A stretch of 64,000 nt of DNA from Glandiceps talaboti (lineage: Eukaryota > Hemichordata > Enteropneusta > Spengelidae): NCBI RefSeq assembly GCF_964340395.1, contig NC_135566.1, forward strand, positions 14,102,501 through 14,166,500, in the 5' to 3' direction. Position 1 is the stretch's first letter. Each line of letters starts with the position of its first letter. The notes beneath the pieces are model-generated. The model was not told the DNA's origin. It searched no databases and was given only the letters and a program-made list of their open reading frames with translations. The translations under genes and the position numbers were made by a program. This document shows positions 13,267 to 26,100 of this stretch, one piece after another.

Positions 13267-14299
13267 ATTATACCATCGATAACACTGTAATCTGTACACA
13301 AACATCATATCCAGAAAGTTATCAAGTTTTGACTTCGCAGTGTCGTACTACAATCTAGTTGGCAGCAGTACAAGTCAAACTTCACCAATTCAAAAGTCAG
13401 GTCCTCAACTCTATACACAAGAACTGGGAGATTGTTTCCAATTCAAAGCTATGAATTATTTGCCCAGGTTATCACAGAATAGCTTCTCAGTGGGTTAAAG
13501 CTGAGCAAGCAATTTCATGCTTGGATGGCGGACACTGGGTGTTCCCTCTTGCCGTCTGTTTGAAGCAGTCAACCAGAACTCACGGTAGAACTGAGACACC
13601 TCACTACATCGGGGGTACAAGCCTTGAGAAAAACACTTTTGATTTGCTTTGTACAAACTGTTGGCCTGCCTTATTTACTATTTCGCTTTCCAGTTCAATT
13701 GACACAAGAAAGTTAATACGCACTCAGACACCTCTAGCACTAACAGTTGTTAGCTGAATCTTTCTTCACGAGTGTATTTTAATGAAGAATTTTGCTTTGA
13801 GGCTTTCACCTGTACATGCAGAATGTAGACCCAATCATTTAGTAGAAACTCAGCAGGCTACCTAAAATCATTAAATAACACAACACAATACACAGTGCCC
13901 GATTTCATTTCTTCGCTAAATTGTCACGAACTTTTCAGCCATAGCAGCGTGAACGGCTGCATTTTTCCCATCTTCTGCAGGGTTACTTGGTAGATACTTT
14001 TATCATCAATTAATTACTGGCTGAGAGCAATTCTAGCGTAGTCATGACAACGCGTTGAAAAGCATTTACCATAGCAAGTCTCCTGAAGGCAAAAATTAAA
14101 CCTTTGTTTCTGAGACAGTGTCCGTTTGAAAGCTGATACAAAGAGGCGCTGCGCAGGAGAAAATTGGCCGGCATCTGTTGTGCATGTCCTTAGACTGCCT
14201 TCATTCATTGTTTGTGGTAAAGGGTAAAGTGACGTGACTTCACAGAAGTGTGAAAGCTAGAAGAACCATCTTTGTGTGATTTTTTGTTAAAAATGTGTA

Positions 14300-14650
14300 C
14301 CATGAAAGCAAACTTATGTCAAACTCACTCCTACGATGTATATTCTATACAATGTACCCAAAAATATCTACCCCCCCCCCCCCCCCGATTTTTCCCAAAT
14401 CTGCCCCACCACCAAATTAAGATCCTGCCAAACTCATGCCTATGACTTGCGTACTATACCCAAAATATAAGTGCTCTCCCACGATTTTACCTTATCCACG
14501 CCATTCAAACAAGCTTATGCCAAACTCGTAACGCACCCAAAATATCAACCGTGCACTTCCCAAAATTTTACCAAATCCTCACCTTGCAAACAAACTTCCA
14601 CCAAAACTCACTCAAATGACGAATGTACTACACACCCAAAAATAATACAA
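14300..14650. repeat. About 110-bp degenerate tandem repeat with C-run
   Basis: GCAAACTTATGCCAAACTC, TACACCCAAAATATC and CCACGATTTTACCAAATC recur about three times. One unit carries a run of 16 C at 14371-14386. Confidence 0.65.
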
Positions 14651-16163
14651 AATTACGTACAAGAAAACAACTGTCATTTGCACGAGTTTCAAACGAAATC
14701 TTTTACTGTACTACCGCCAGCTATAAAACTCAGTTCAGTTATATTTAGTCTTTGAAGTAAAAACAGCCAATGCATCAACACCTACCTATTCGCCATCAAA
14801 TTAAAGCCATTGTAAATCACTGCATAAAGTAGACATTAAGACTACTTGAGTAAAACACATATTGTATTTTTGACATATACTGGAGTTTCTTTTTTCAAAT
14901 CATTTCATGCTCACAGCTTTTGATATAAGCTGACATTTTTGAAAATATTTTGACATTTCTAGATGTGAGTTGATCTGTACAATCAAGAAATGATATTCAC
15001 GATTTGACGAATATGAAATTTTTTTCTAGAAATTTCAGCACGACAGCGATATATACCTTTGCTTCACCTAAAAGTACTGAAAACATCCAAACTTTCAGGT
15101 GCATCACAAAAATGAATCCATATTGACAAATTTTGTCACCATTTTTTCTTTCTGTCGTAATTTTGTTTATGTTTGAGTTTATTATTTATTTATTTGTGTG
15201 TGTGTGGGGGGGGGGGTGTATGTGTGGGTGGTGTGGAGGGGGTTATGTGTTATTCGTGACAAGGAAAGTGATTTCCAATAATTTTGAAAAAAAATACAGA
15301 AAATATCTTTTTAAGTTATTCCATTCTTTTGAAGTGACTGAAATATTTTTTTGACTTTCTCAACCTTCTTATTGTCATATTTTGCCACTTAATATATTTT
15401 TTTTACTACTTAACGTGATTTTCAGTGACTCTCACCACATAAGTAACATTGCAAAGTAAAGATGTTTTTTCTAAACACATTTTTTGCCCTCAGCTGTATA
15501 TATTTTCATGAAATTTCAGTTTATAGTGCTCATATATATTCCATGATTAAGCAAAAACAGTTTTGAAATGTGAATTTTTTAAAAATAAATTCCTTGAGGT
15601 GAGGACACAATGTGCAAATTTTGCAAATTTGTGACATTTTCTACACGTTTTCAAAAACAAACAACTATGGTTGAAAAAACCATAAACTTATTTTTGTCTG
15701 AATAATTAATCACTACTTTCAATTCAAAATCACTTCTTGTTCACAAGTGGTTGATTTCCCAGTTGCCAGATTGCATGAGACGACATCGCTTATGTTGTTA
15801 TGTTAAAGTCTTGTTTGTCATTATTACATTTGAAATCACACTTTCATCATAAAATGGTCGAAAGACATGTTGATGTCTTTAATTATGAGTGATTTTATAG
15901 AGCAAAGACTAAGCGCACTGGTAAACCCTGGGTATGGTCAGGTGAAAACCATCCCCTCAGAGTAGGGCGTGCAAACCATATACGCACACAGAGTACATCA
16001 TGGCATTGTAAGGGGGAGACACACACTGCATCTTGGAACCAACACAGGTTTACTGCATCTTTCACTTTTTCACCATGCATCATTTCGCATCTCGTCATTT
16101 CTCGTGTCACACTGACAGGATATTTTCTGAGAATCGAGATGAAAACAGTAGAATAAAACTTAC
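14651..16163. other. TMEM132 intron 3, proximal part
   Basis: AT-rich intron sequence just downstream of exon 3 (gene direction), with a TG/G tract. No further exon found. Confidence 0.6.
15192..15242. repeat. TG/G-rich tract
   Basis: TGTGTG followed by G runs and GTGTGGGTGGTG. It lies in TMEM132 intron 3. Confidence 0.9.
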
Positions 16164-16301
16164 CTTAGCTGAGTTGGTTGACTGATTTCAGCATTGATAA
16201 GGACAGTTGACTGTTTGTCATTGACAGCTGATGTCACAACCCAACCACTTCCCTCAACTTCATGGACGGAGTCAAACTTGACACCTCTCTTGGCTTTGGC
16301 T
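16164..16301 (-). CDS. TMEM132: TMEM132 exon 3
   Basis: A 138-nt exon, phase 2 at both ends. The acceptor is TTTTTTGCTACAG|AGCC and the donor CTAAG|GTAAGT. It encodes 46 residues beginning RAKAKRGVKFDSV, joined to exon 2 by a split Arg codon. The start parallels the AKVKKGV segment that follows FTLR in vertebrate TMEM132; the rest has diverged. The next exon would be in phase 2 and was not found in the remaining 16.1 kb. Confidence 0.85.
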
Positions 16302-17132
16302 CTGTAGCAAAAAAAAGACAAGAAAAGAGAGAGGTCATGGGTCAGGTCAAAGGTCATCATATATGAAAATATCAAAAACAAAACCAATAAATTTTTGATG
16401 CTAAGGGCTAAATATTTTTAATAACTCAAAAACTGAGTACCAGTGTACATGTTTGTATGTAGATGTACATGTATGCATCTGTGTATGTTTGTGTGTGTCT
16501 GGGTTTGTGCTTTACTACAGAGTGTACTACTGCAATATCACATATTCATCTATCAACTGGTTTCCCTGTTTTGTACTGCTAAGCACTAGACCAGATAACC
16601 TTGTAATAATGGACACAGCTGTCTGCACAGCACCTCACATCACTACATACTCATTTTTCTACAATATCACCCTTTCTTAAACCCTAATAAAACAAAACAT
16701 CCATTTTATACCAAAAAACACACTATCAACATGATGCATCACATTATAAATTACATTGTGTACCGACGATCTATCTCTGTAAATACCTCAAAAAAGTTGA
16801 CAACCCCAAAAAACACAGATTTGGATCTTTTAATAGTAGCAAGTACAAGTTTAATTAGAGCCTGCCCCATCTCCCTGTTATCAGGAAGGCCAATATCCTA
16901 ATTAGCTGTAGCTAAGTTATCATACTATCCTATCTCAATGACAAGATAACCAAAATGACATGACAAGATGAACAAACAGAGCCTTCCTGGGGTCAAAGGT
17001 CAAATGCAAGTTGACAACACAAATCCAAAGTTAATTTGTATTTAGTTATGCTGTATTTAGGAGAGAATAAATTAATCGTTATTGTCATCTATGGATATTG
17101 TGATGTATATTACATAGTTCAGAAATGGCGCG

Positions 17133-17165
<33 letters not shown>

Positions 17166-20100
17166 ACCCAAAAAACTTAGTGACCAGGTAAAATATGACA
17201 TATTGATAGGATAATTTACAAGACAAAGAGATCCCATCTTGTTCTTGTTTATTTTCAAACATAAATAGTACAAGGTATAATAGTACTTCCTATGTGCATA
17301 GACAACTTCAAAAGTTTGCCTTCATCACTTTTATCACCACTTTATTTCACATCAAAATTTTTTTTCTAAATTAACAATAGATCGCTACTAACAGTCTCTT
17401 TGCATTAATTTTAGGTGCAAATTGTAATGAATTTAAATATATTATCATATGTAATCAATTTATCCAATTTTAGAGCTCAAATTTCATTTTAATATCAATT
17501 TGAATATTGATGCTTTCTATATGCATCTCATTTTGTTTTCAGTTTGCTAAATGCAAGTATGTAAATTTTAGCTGACTATCCCTCTAGTGATGGTACTCTA
17601 ATATTCCAGTTCAAAAACACTTGTGTTAGTAATATATATATATATAAGTGAAATGACAACTTTTACCTAACACTTTCATATCGCACTTTCCATACACAAT
17701 AAATGTCGCAAACTTCAAAGCAAATGTAACGGATATCTCAATATAGAGCTGGTAGAATATTATCAATATACAAAACACTTCCATTTGAGGGCAGTTGATT
17801 TGCATACATATGGTGTGTCTCCTGATAACATTAATATCCCATGTTGTACTCACATTTTATTTCAAAAATTCTCCTTTATGAAAAACCAACATTAGCTATT
17901 TTTTTTTCCTTCACTGACTTTGATATTGATACAAGAGTTTATATTGAGTTGTATTTTGGCCTGTAGTTTATTAGCAGAAAATATTTTCGAAACATTTCTT
18001 CCACTGAAAACTGACATCAGCTGTTTTGTTCATATTTCTTCACTATTTTCAATGTTGATACAAAAGTCTATATTATGTTGTACTTTTGGTCTGTAGTTTA
18101 TTCATTTTAGCAGAAAAATATTTCGCTAAAATAAGTGTAAAAATTTGCAAATATATTTTCAAACAATTCAATATAACTTAATGTCAATAACCAAAAATGT
18201 CAGTTTAAGTCCTAGCATGCTAACAAAAGTTTTATAATAAGAATTTTATAATAAATTTTTACTGTGTTATTTTTTCCATAAGCTTGTACCAACAATCTCA
18301 TGGCCAATTTTGAAAAACCCAATTTTCATAATTTTTTTGTTAATTTCTACTTTTTCTTGAGCCTAACGTTTTCAATCCAAAATTACACCAATACATTTTG
18401 GTTTTATAATTTTTTCACCATACAAAAAATTTGCAAAACATTTTTTAAAATCTTGAATATTAAAATTTGTGAACTGCCAATGTGTGTTTATCACCAATAC
18501 TACAAAAATGGTCTAAAATGAACGGTAATAATGATTTTCTTCATTATATAATCATTTTAATTTAGATTGAACCGTTTTAGATTCAAGTGTTTGTCCACCT
18601 ACTGTTAAGTTACATTCATTACCACAGACAGACATGAGTGATGACTTTTCTACATTTGTTGGTTCTATACCTTCTAATGAAACTGCTGTCAAGTACCTCC
18701 TCAGTTTTGTCACTCTGGTTTTTTGATTACCGCTCACTAAGTAGAACTTGTTAATTGTGAAACAGAAAGCAGTAAGTGGATTATCTTCATTAACTTGAAC
18801 TGCTGAGTGTTAACAACCTTTTTACTCCGATGATTGAATAAACACAGTTTGGCATTCAAGCATCTCAGCTTGATTTTCAGTTTCCTAAAAACAGATGCAT
18901 ACAATCTTAATCCTATTACCCAAACCTGGTTATTTTCAGTCACTGCTTTTGTTGGCCGTGGAAGGGGCAACCAATGATAAGCTGCAGTCTGTAGGCTTTG
19001 TTTGGCCTTGCACAGTGATGTCAGGTTGCGGAACAGCACCAGCATAAAAGCCCAGAGTGCATATTTAATATTGACTGCAACCAGTCGGACAAAAGGCATG
19101 GTTTTCACAGACACTGAGGTGGGAATTGACTCAAAAGGAACATTCTACAAACTTTGTATCTAGTTTTATCTTCCACTCAAATCCTATCACTCTGCTGAAT
19201 GCGTTTGCTCATCTCATTAAAATTCATCGCGACCATAGAGCCATTTGGAGTGAACAAAAGGTCCATCTTCTCGCCTTACTTACCTATTCACTTGCATACA
19301 GGCTAACTCGACACTGTCAATTCCCTTTCTGTTGTTTTAAAGCCTCTACCCTCAGGCCATTGAAATTCTCTGTTATTAGATCTAACTCTCGCACAATGAA
19401 GCAAAATTCAAAAGTTTGCTAGAACAACATTCGCCTGTACTGAAGCCTCCTGTGCTTGTTTTCATCCCCTACAATTGGTTGTCTCATGCTGTATTTTCTT
19501 TGTATACTTGTGTTTTTTTTTATCAAAGGATGGGTTGAAAACTCACTAGTTTCAAGCCAGAAGGTGATTGTCTGCAGTTGTTTCTTATGCAACAATTTAG
19601 AAGTCACCCAACAAAAAAAAAAAAAATCTCAGTATTTTTTTTTCTGTTTCCCCGTCAGAAAAATAGTCACATTGCATAGTATTAGTACTTTTTTTTAATG
19701 CCCAAATGCTGGTGAATCATTTCAGAATGTATCATGAGTAAATAAATATACACACTTGGACATGGTTCAGAAGTACAAAAAATATACCAAATTTAACTAA
19801 CTTCAGAAGCAAATACCGTAACATCACAACATTTGATCTCATCCCCATATTATCCTTCCGTGATACGAATTCCATCGACCCAAAAACCAGACAAAATAAT
19901 AAATCCATTATCATCTGTAAACTATTAATTATTCTGATTCTTGGCTGTCAATTTAAGGTAAAAACTCATCGTCTCTATACAGATAATGGATTCAAGGATT
20001 CTCTCCTGTGACCAACAGAGAGAAGTAATTTATTATCCCAACTGGAAGGCCACGCGACTCCCACAGGAATCTTCCATCAAACATTACACAACAAAACAAG

Positions 20101-23100
20101 TTTCTCCCTTCACGGACGAGTTGAGTTGAGGTGGGGATCAGGGGGAGGGGGAGGGGAAGGAGGAGGTGGTGGCTGAATAAAGGGGATGTCGTCATGTATT
20201 TATCTATGTTATTTATGTCTGCATAAGTATAAGACTATTTTTAAATCTGTGTATCTGGATTGGTCAATCTGCCCTGGGGGGAAAGGACAATCAAAACTTC
20301 CAATCTGACGTTGTGAATTAAAGACATCTTCCCTTTAGTCTGTACATCATTTATAACTTCCACTGTTTCACTGTTACGGCTTGACTTCTCAGTTTGATAA
20401 ATGACTTCACTGTCTCTGCTCCACTCTGCTCTAACAGCAAATAAAACGAACCACTTTTCACAACAGTGTCTGCACATACATCTCAATCAGCCTGTTTCCC
20501 TACCAAAACTATATAGGCAACATAACTTTACCCCAAATTTTACCAAAAAATTTTGTAAATTTCAGGAATCAAATTAAAACACATTTTCCTTCTTTCTATA
20601 CCTAGATCTGTCAGATTTTTAATTTAATAAAACCCTAATTGACGAGATTAAAATGGAAAAGCTGGGACTGAAAATAATTACTATCAAAAATTTGTTATAT
20701 ATAAACATGGCTACCCCTGATGTCAAAATCTCTGAAATGTGGATAGGGATCTTTCCTTCTTTGACATCCTTACAACTTAATATACATGTCAGGAAGTGAG
20801 ATCTGGTTGTCTAGGCTGAGAGAGCGAGCAAGAGAGACTTTTGGACTTTGGTGATTATGTAACGCAAAGATTGGCTGACAAGATAGACAAACCTGATAGG
20901 GGAGACTAGCATCTTGCCAGTTGTCAGGATTATACCTCTCTTCAGATCAAAAACAAACCTTGAAACTGATAATGAAATTCAATCAAACTCACACTGTGTC
21001 TGTCTCTATCTGTCCAAGATAGACAGAATATAACGCCAGTACAAAAATAAATTGCCAAGTAAGAGACCCAACACTTGTCTACCACACAGATAAGGTCTAC
21101 CTGCGTCTGGCATACTCCCTGATATAAATGTACCTGATAGAATACACTTTATAAAAATGTCGCATTTTGATCAAATTTTCTACACATAGATAAAGTCTAC
21201 CAGAATCTGGTACACTCACGATATAACTGTACACTATATTAAACGTTAAACTTTTGATCGAACTTTCTATATTGCATGATACCTATCACTAAATCTGAAA
21301 CTAAAACTGTTCTCTCCTTATCCTCATTGACTTTCTTGAGGTAACTTCTTAGTCAAAATTTGAAATATTTCAAAAACTTTATCAGTTTCCTAATTTGATT
21401 TCATAATATTACATAATAGTATGGTCTTTCTTACAACTGTATCACTGGTTCTGGTACCAGATTTGAGCATACATGTTCCAAAATGTATGTGTACACCTCC
21501 ATTCGTCGTAATGTAGGTGTTAGATATTCAAATCTGCTAGTTTGGTTTAACAACCAATACGACCATGATAAGATCTGCTTACACAGTATCAACAATACAT
21601 GGAGATATGACTTTAAGATGACGCCCCAGAATATTGCACAAGTTCAAAACTGAACAAGGAACCGAAGACATCTTCTCAAATTTTCCATGAATCCCCTTCA
21701 CAGCCATCATTGCGTATCATATGTTTTCAATTCCCCCCAGATACGTTTAAAGATGAAAACAAAATTTGACATTTCATTTCATTTCAATAACTATATCTTA
21801 ATCTTTTTACATGGTAATCTTATAATTAAATATTCTAATCTCAGTCTGGTTTCAGTTGTGTCCAATGATAGTGTAATGTCAACGGAATTACATAAAGTCA
21901 AAAATATGGCTACTGGAACCACCAGTATAATGTGACTAGTCTGGTCACTCTCCCGACTTATTGCATAATATGTTGCTAGAATTTTGTAAGTCTGATAGCA
22001 GAGGATGACAACATTTAGTTGCAGTTCGTCGTTTGTACTTTTACGCCATTTTCATACTCATTTCATGCAGATTTGAACATCAACCAACACTTTTGGAGAA
22101 AAACCCAGGTTCTGGGTTTCAAGTCAAAATACTGTTTCTGGCGACAATTTTGGCGCAAAATAATTTCAAAATGTTTCAGGAAATTTTCTTGAAATCTTAA
22201 TTACATTTTGGACTAGATACATAGATATATTCCTTGTTAGTAACCTCTGTCAAATTACTGACTATAAAAGTGACCAAATTTAGAGTTTGAAAGAAATTTT
22301 TCATTAAATAGTGTACAATATAATATATAGTTTGATCTAACCCCACCCCCACCCTAACCCCCCACCCCCCACCCTAACTAGGAAACATACCATATTTTGC
22401 TTCTGTTCAGTCATGGTACCATGTCCTACAACATCTTATCTAATATTTACCCTAAATGTAAACTTTACATCAGAAACTGTGCATGCTATACAAATTTGAA
22501 AGTATTCTATCATAAAACAATTTTCCATAACTAACACAGTCACTATGTTTATCCAACAAGTAAATTATCACTATTAAAGTTTAACATCCCCACACATGGT
22601 TGTGTGTGAGAAATTGAACTTTTGCTACAAGAAACGTGCAGAAGAGTTGGTTCCTTTGCAACGACTCTTTTCCAAATGTGTATGGGTTCATTCCTTGCCT
22701 GGATGGAGATGAACAAATACCAATTGAGAGCTCTCTGTTCATGCAAGGTTACTTCTGTCTTTTTTTCTTGGCATGCACATATATTGTGCATGCTTGACGG
22801 CTCATGGACACCTACAGTTCATCGACATTAAAACTACAAGGTCCAGTTGTCTTGTGGATAACCTAAAAAAAGGTGTCTCAGTGATGTGCAGTAGGATAGA
22901 CCATACCCATTGCCATCCTATGTTTGGTAAGCCATCAAATATCAAATCTCACTGCATCATCTTGTACTTGACCCTCTGAGTACTAAGATTGTCAAAATTA
23001 CATATTTTTTATCTCTCTGTTTTTCACAAACTAGGTCTATCAGACAAACGTACATGTGCATGTTTATATATGAGTCAGTATGACTTTGTACATCATACAT

Positions 23101-26100
23101 GTCACCTTTCATTGTACCATCACACTGCTACTTTTCTGTTGATTAACTACTGCACTTGTCTGTGCATGTGTGTGTGTCTGTCTGTCTGTGTCTGTGTGCA
23201 TGTGTGTGTGTATATGTCTGTGCACATGTACATGTATGTGTGTGTGGGTGGGTGGGGAGGGGAGGAAGTAATAACACACATGTGGGGATAAGGTGTGTAG
23301 TACCTACCTGATTGAAAAGGTGGATAACGTTGAATTCGGTGGGAGAACAACACTGATTTGAAATCTGCTTCCCGGAAAAAGATCACGTTGTGGGATTTTC
23401 AACCAAATATGAGGATCATCCATAATCATCTCAAAATTCCTTGACGACGGAATCATCGTGACATCGCCAATACGATATAGTTCATGTTCTTTTTCACTAC
23501 CCGACGACGTCCCAACTCGGATCGAGTTGCCACTACTTTGTTCACAGGACGAATTCTCCTCATAGTCCTCTATCGTGTAATAAACTTTGATTTGATCCCT
23601 TCCTGTGTGTTCCATCTCATTCCACCAACTGTCGGGTACGGGAACTTCAGCCAGGCAGATGAGTTTGCGACCGAACGGTTTGCACGCCGCATTTCGTTTG
23701 TGCTCATTGTACAAAAGATGAAGTTTTAAACAGGGAACTTCTTTATGTATATTGGCAACGGTGGCTCCATTATTGTGCCCAGCTAGTCCCTGTGTCACAT
23801 GAAACACAACTTTTACGTTGGAATTCGATGCCCTAATATCTGATTTAATAATATATGTGCTGATATCAACATGCGAGTAATATTTACGCGAGGTATTCAG
23901 CCTCAGAGTGTCTTGTTGAACATTGAAAGGTCCATATAAAGCTCTCACTATATGATTTTGTGGGTGCACAACTCCTAGTAGTGCTTCTGAAAAGGTTTCT
24001 GTAGAATTGTCTTGATTGCTCGGACTACTTGCTACAACATTGTTCCTGAGAAAAAAAATTCCATTTGGATCTATAACGGAGAACTCCGCTTGAAGGTGGG
24101 GTAGATTACTCCAGTTGTCCTGGTTACTGTGCTTTCCTGAACTGACCACTGCATGAAAAGAAAGCAGAACAGATAGACATGTTAGTCAACCGATGTAGGT
24201 TTTCGAATCCTGATCAATATTTGTGCAGTGAGGACAGAATATTTACCAAGCCGACATAAATGTGTGGATGCACGAAATAGTCAAGATATTGGCAAAACAC
24301 ATGTGCCTTTCCTTTGTTGATATTGGTTAGCTTGGTGTTTGCTTTTCGGCTGATAACAATGCAAAGTCATTCACACTCAACCAATGCGGCCTCTTTTTTT
24401 TTCTTGAAAATGAATTGCAGATTACGTTCTGTATGTTTACAGCTCACACCTGAGACAAATGTACACTGGGGTTTGAGGAGTACTTCAAGGCTCTCAGCCA
24501 TCATGTAACCATATTAGACATACAATTACACACATCAAACTTTTACTTAATCACAAAGACTGATAGATACACATTTTTTTTTTCACAATTCCCCCACATT
24601 CTTTTCAAATCCTCTGATGCCATTTCTCTGAACTGTTTCAAATTTGAAGTCATTCTCGTCTGGCATTTGTTGACAAGAATTGCACCTACACAAAGGATAG
24701 AAAACTTTTATCAGGTGCGAACTACATTTCTGGAGTGTGATGCAAGTAACAAAAGGGTATATTACACATTGTTCAATAAAGTTACCCAAAAATGCACCAA
24801 CTCAGAAGCTCCAAATATTCTGACCAGGTCAAAATCTTGTGCTAAAAATTCTTGAGCTGAGATGCAAGTAATAAAAAGATGTTGCAAAATTCATTAATTT
24901 GTCAAAAAAAAAAAAAATCTTCAATTAAATACATTGAGGAATTCCTCTGGGGTTTCACGTTTCTATGGAAACTGAACTATGATATTTCCCTTCCTTAATA
25001 CCAAAACAAAGAAACCGAATTTTTGAAAATAAAAACTGAAGGAATTTTTCTGACCTGGGTCAGACAGTCAGACTTGAATTAATTCAATAACGTAGAAACC
25101 TAAAGCCATACAACAACCGAAAACTGTAAATACTAAAAGAGCAGAGCATTTCTATGCATTCCCACAAAGACTCTGTCACACCTGTTATGCACACCAGTAA
25201 GATAGTTAAACCTCCGGATTACGCTTATTTGCTGTAACCATAGTGACTGAATATATTGGTTTCTCTATAAGCTTTGCTTCTTTTTCTAGCACAGTTCGTA
25301 ATGAATAGAGGCCACTGTTTGAAATCGCTTCAAAAGTTTCCCAATTTTATGAGCGATTTTCCACCGTTTCTGTACCATAATTCTGTGTAATACCCATGCA
25401 GTGATCTACGTCTACTCATACAGGCAATGATTTATTATCTATTAGGTTTTTGGTTCGGTAATGATGTAACCTTTGACCCCCCCTTGCTTGATTTTCAGCA
25501 TATTTGGCTTTAACTCAAATTCAGTGCCAGGACACAAAACAATCTGCACAGACGCACACAGCACACCCCTGAACAGAAACAATACCACAAACTGGCTACT
25601 GTATACACTTTTATTGTCTTTGAAGTAAAAAAAAATAACGCTTTACACCTCTTGAGTTTGTGTCACTTGACAATGCTTAATAGTGTATATGACTGGTTGT
25701 TTTGAAAAGCTGACAGCTCACAGCAATGAGCTCTCAAAATTACATGTTTACTGATAACGATTGGACACATTGGATTACATTTATCATGTTTCATTGATAC
25801 ACGTTACACACTGCGTAGTCTAGTAATTCTCTCTAATTTCTTTCTCTCTACTTCGACAACTGTCAATACAGGGTACACAATCTTGAGTCACAAATTGACT
25901 AGTTACAAACTTTCAATGTTCAGTTTGACAACATTTATTGAGAAGTTACACGACTCGTTTACAAGTGATCTTCAGATGATAGATTTGTTTCCTGCTGGTT
26001 CTTAACTGAGTGCGTTTTTCCACTGTTCCAACACTTGGGGTATCCGAAACACTGTAGCACTTCAAATGAGCCTTCTACACTACTGTGTTAACAGCTCTAG

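Noticed and set aside
20241-20486. Extra TMEM132 exon between exons 2 and 3
   Set aside because: Exons 2 and 3 already join in phase and match the continuous family sequence at the junction; this ORF has no family resemblance.
22340-22380. Interstitial telomere repeat
   Set aside because: Only two CCCTAA units among irregular C-rich sequence.
23304-24149. A single-exon gene of 281 residues
   Set aside because: Its stop lies in a splice donor, its first residue is at a splice acceptor without an ATG, and the frame continues properly into exons at 36.5 kb and 16.3 kb.
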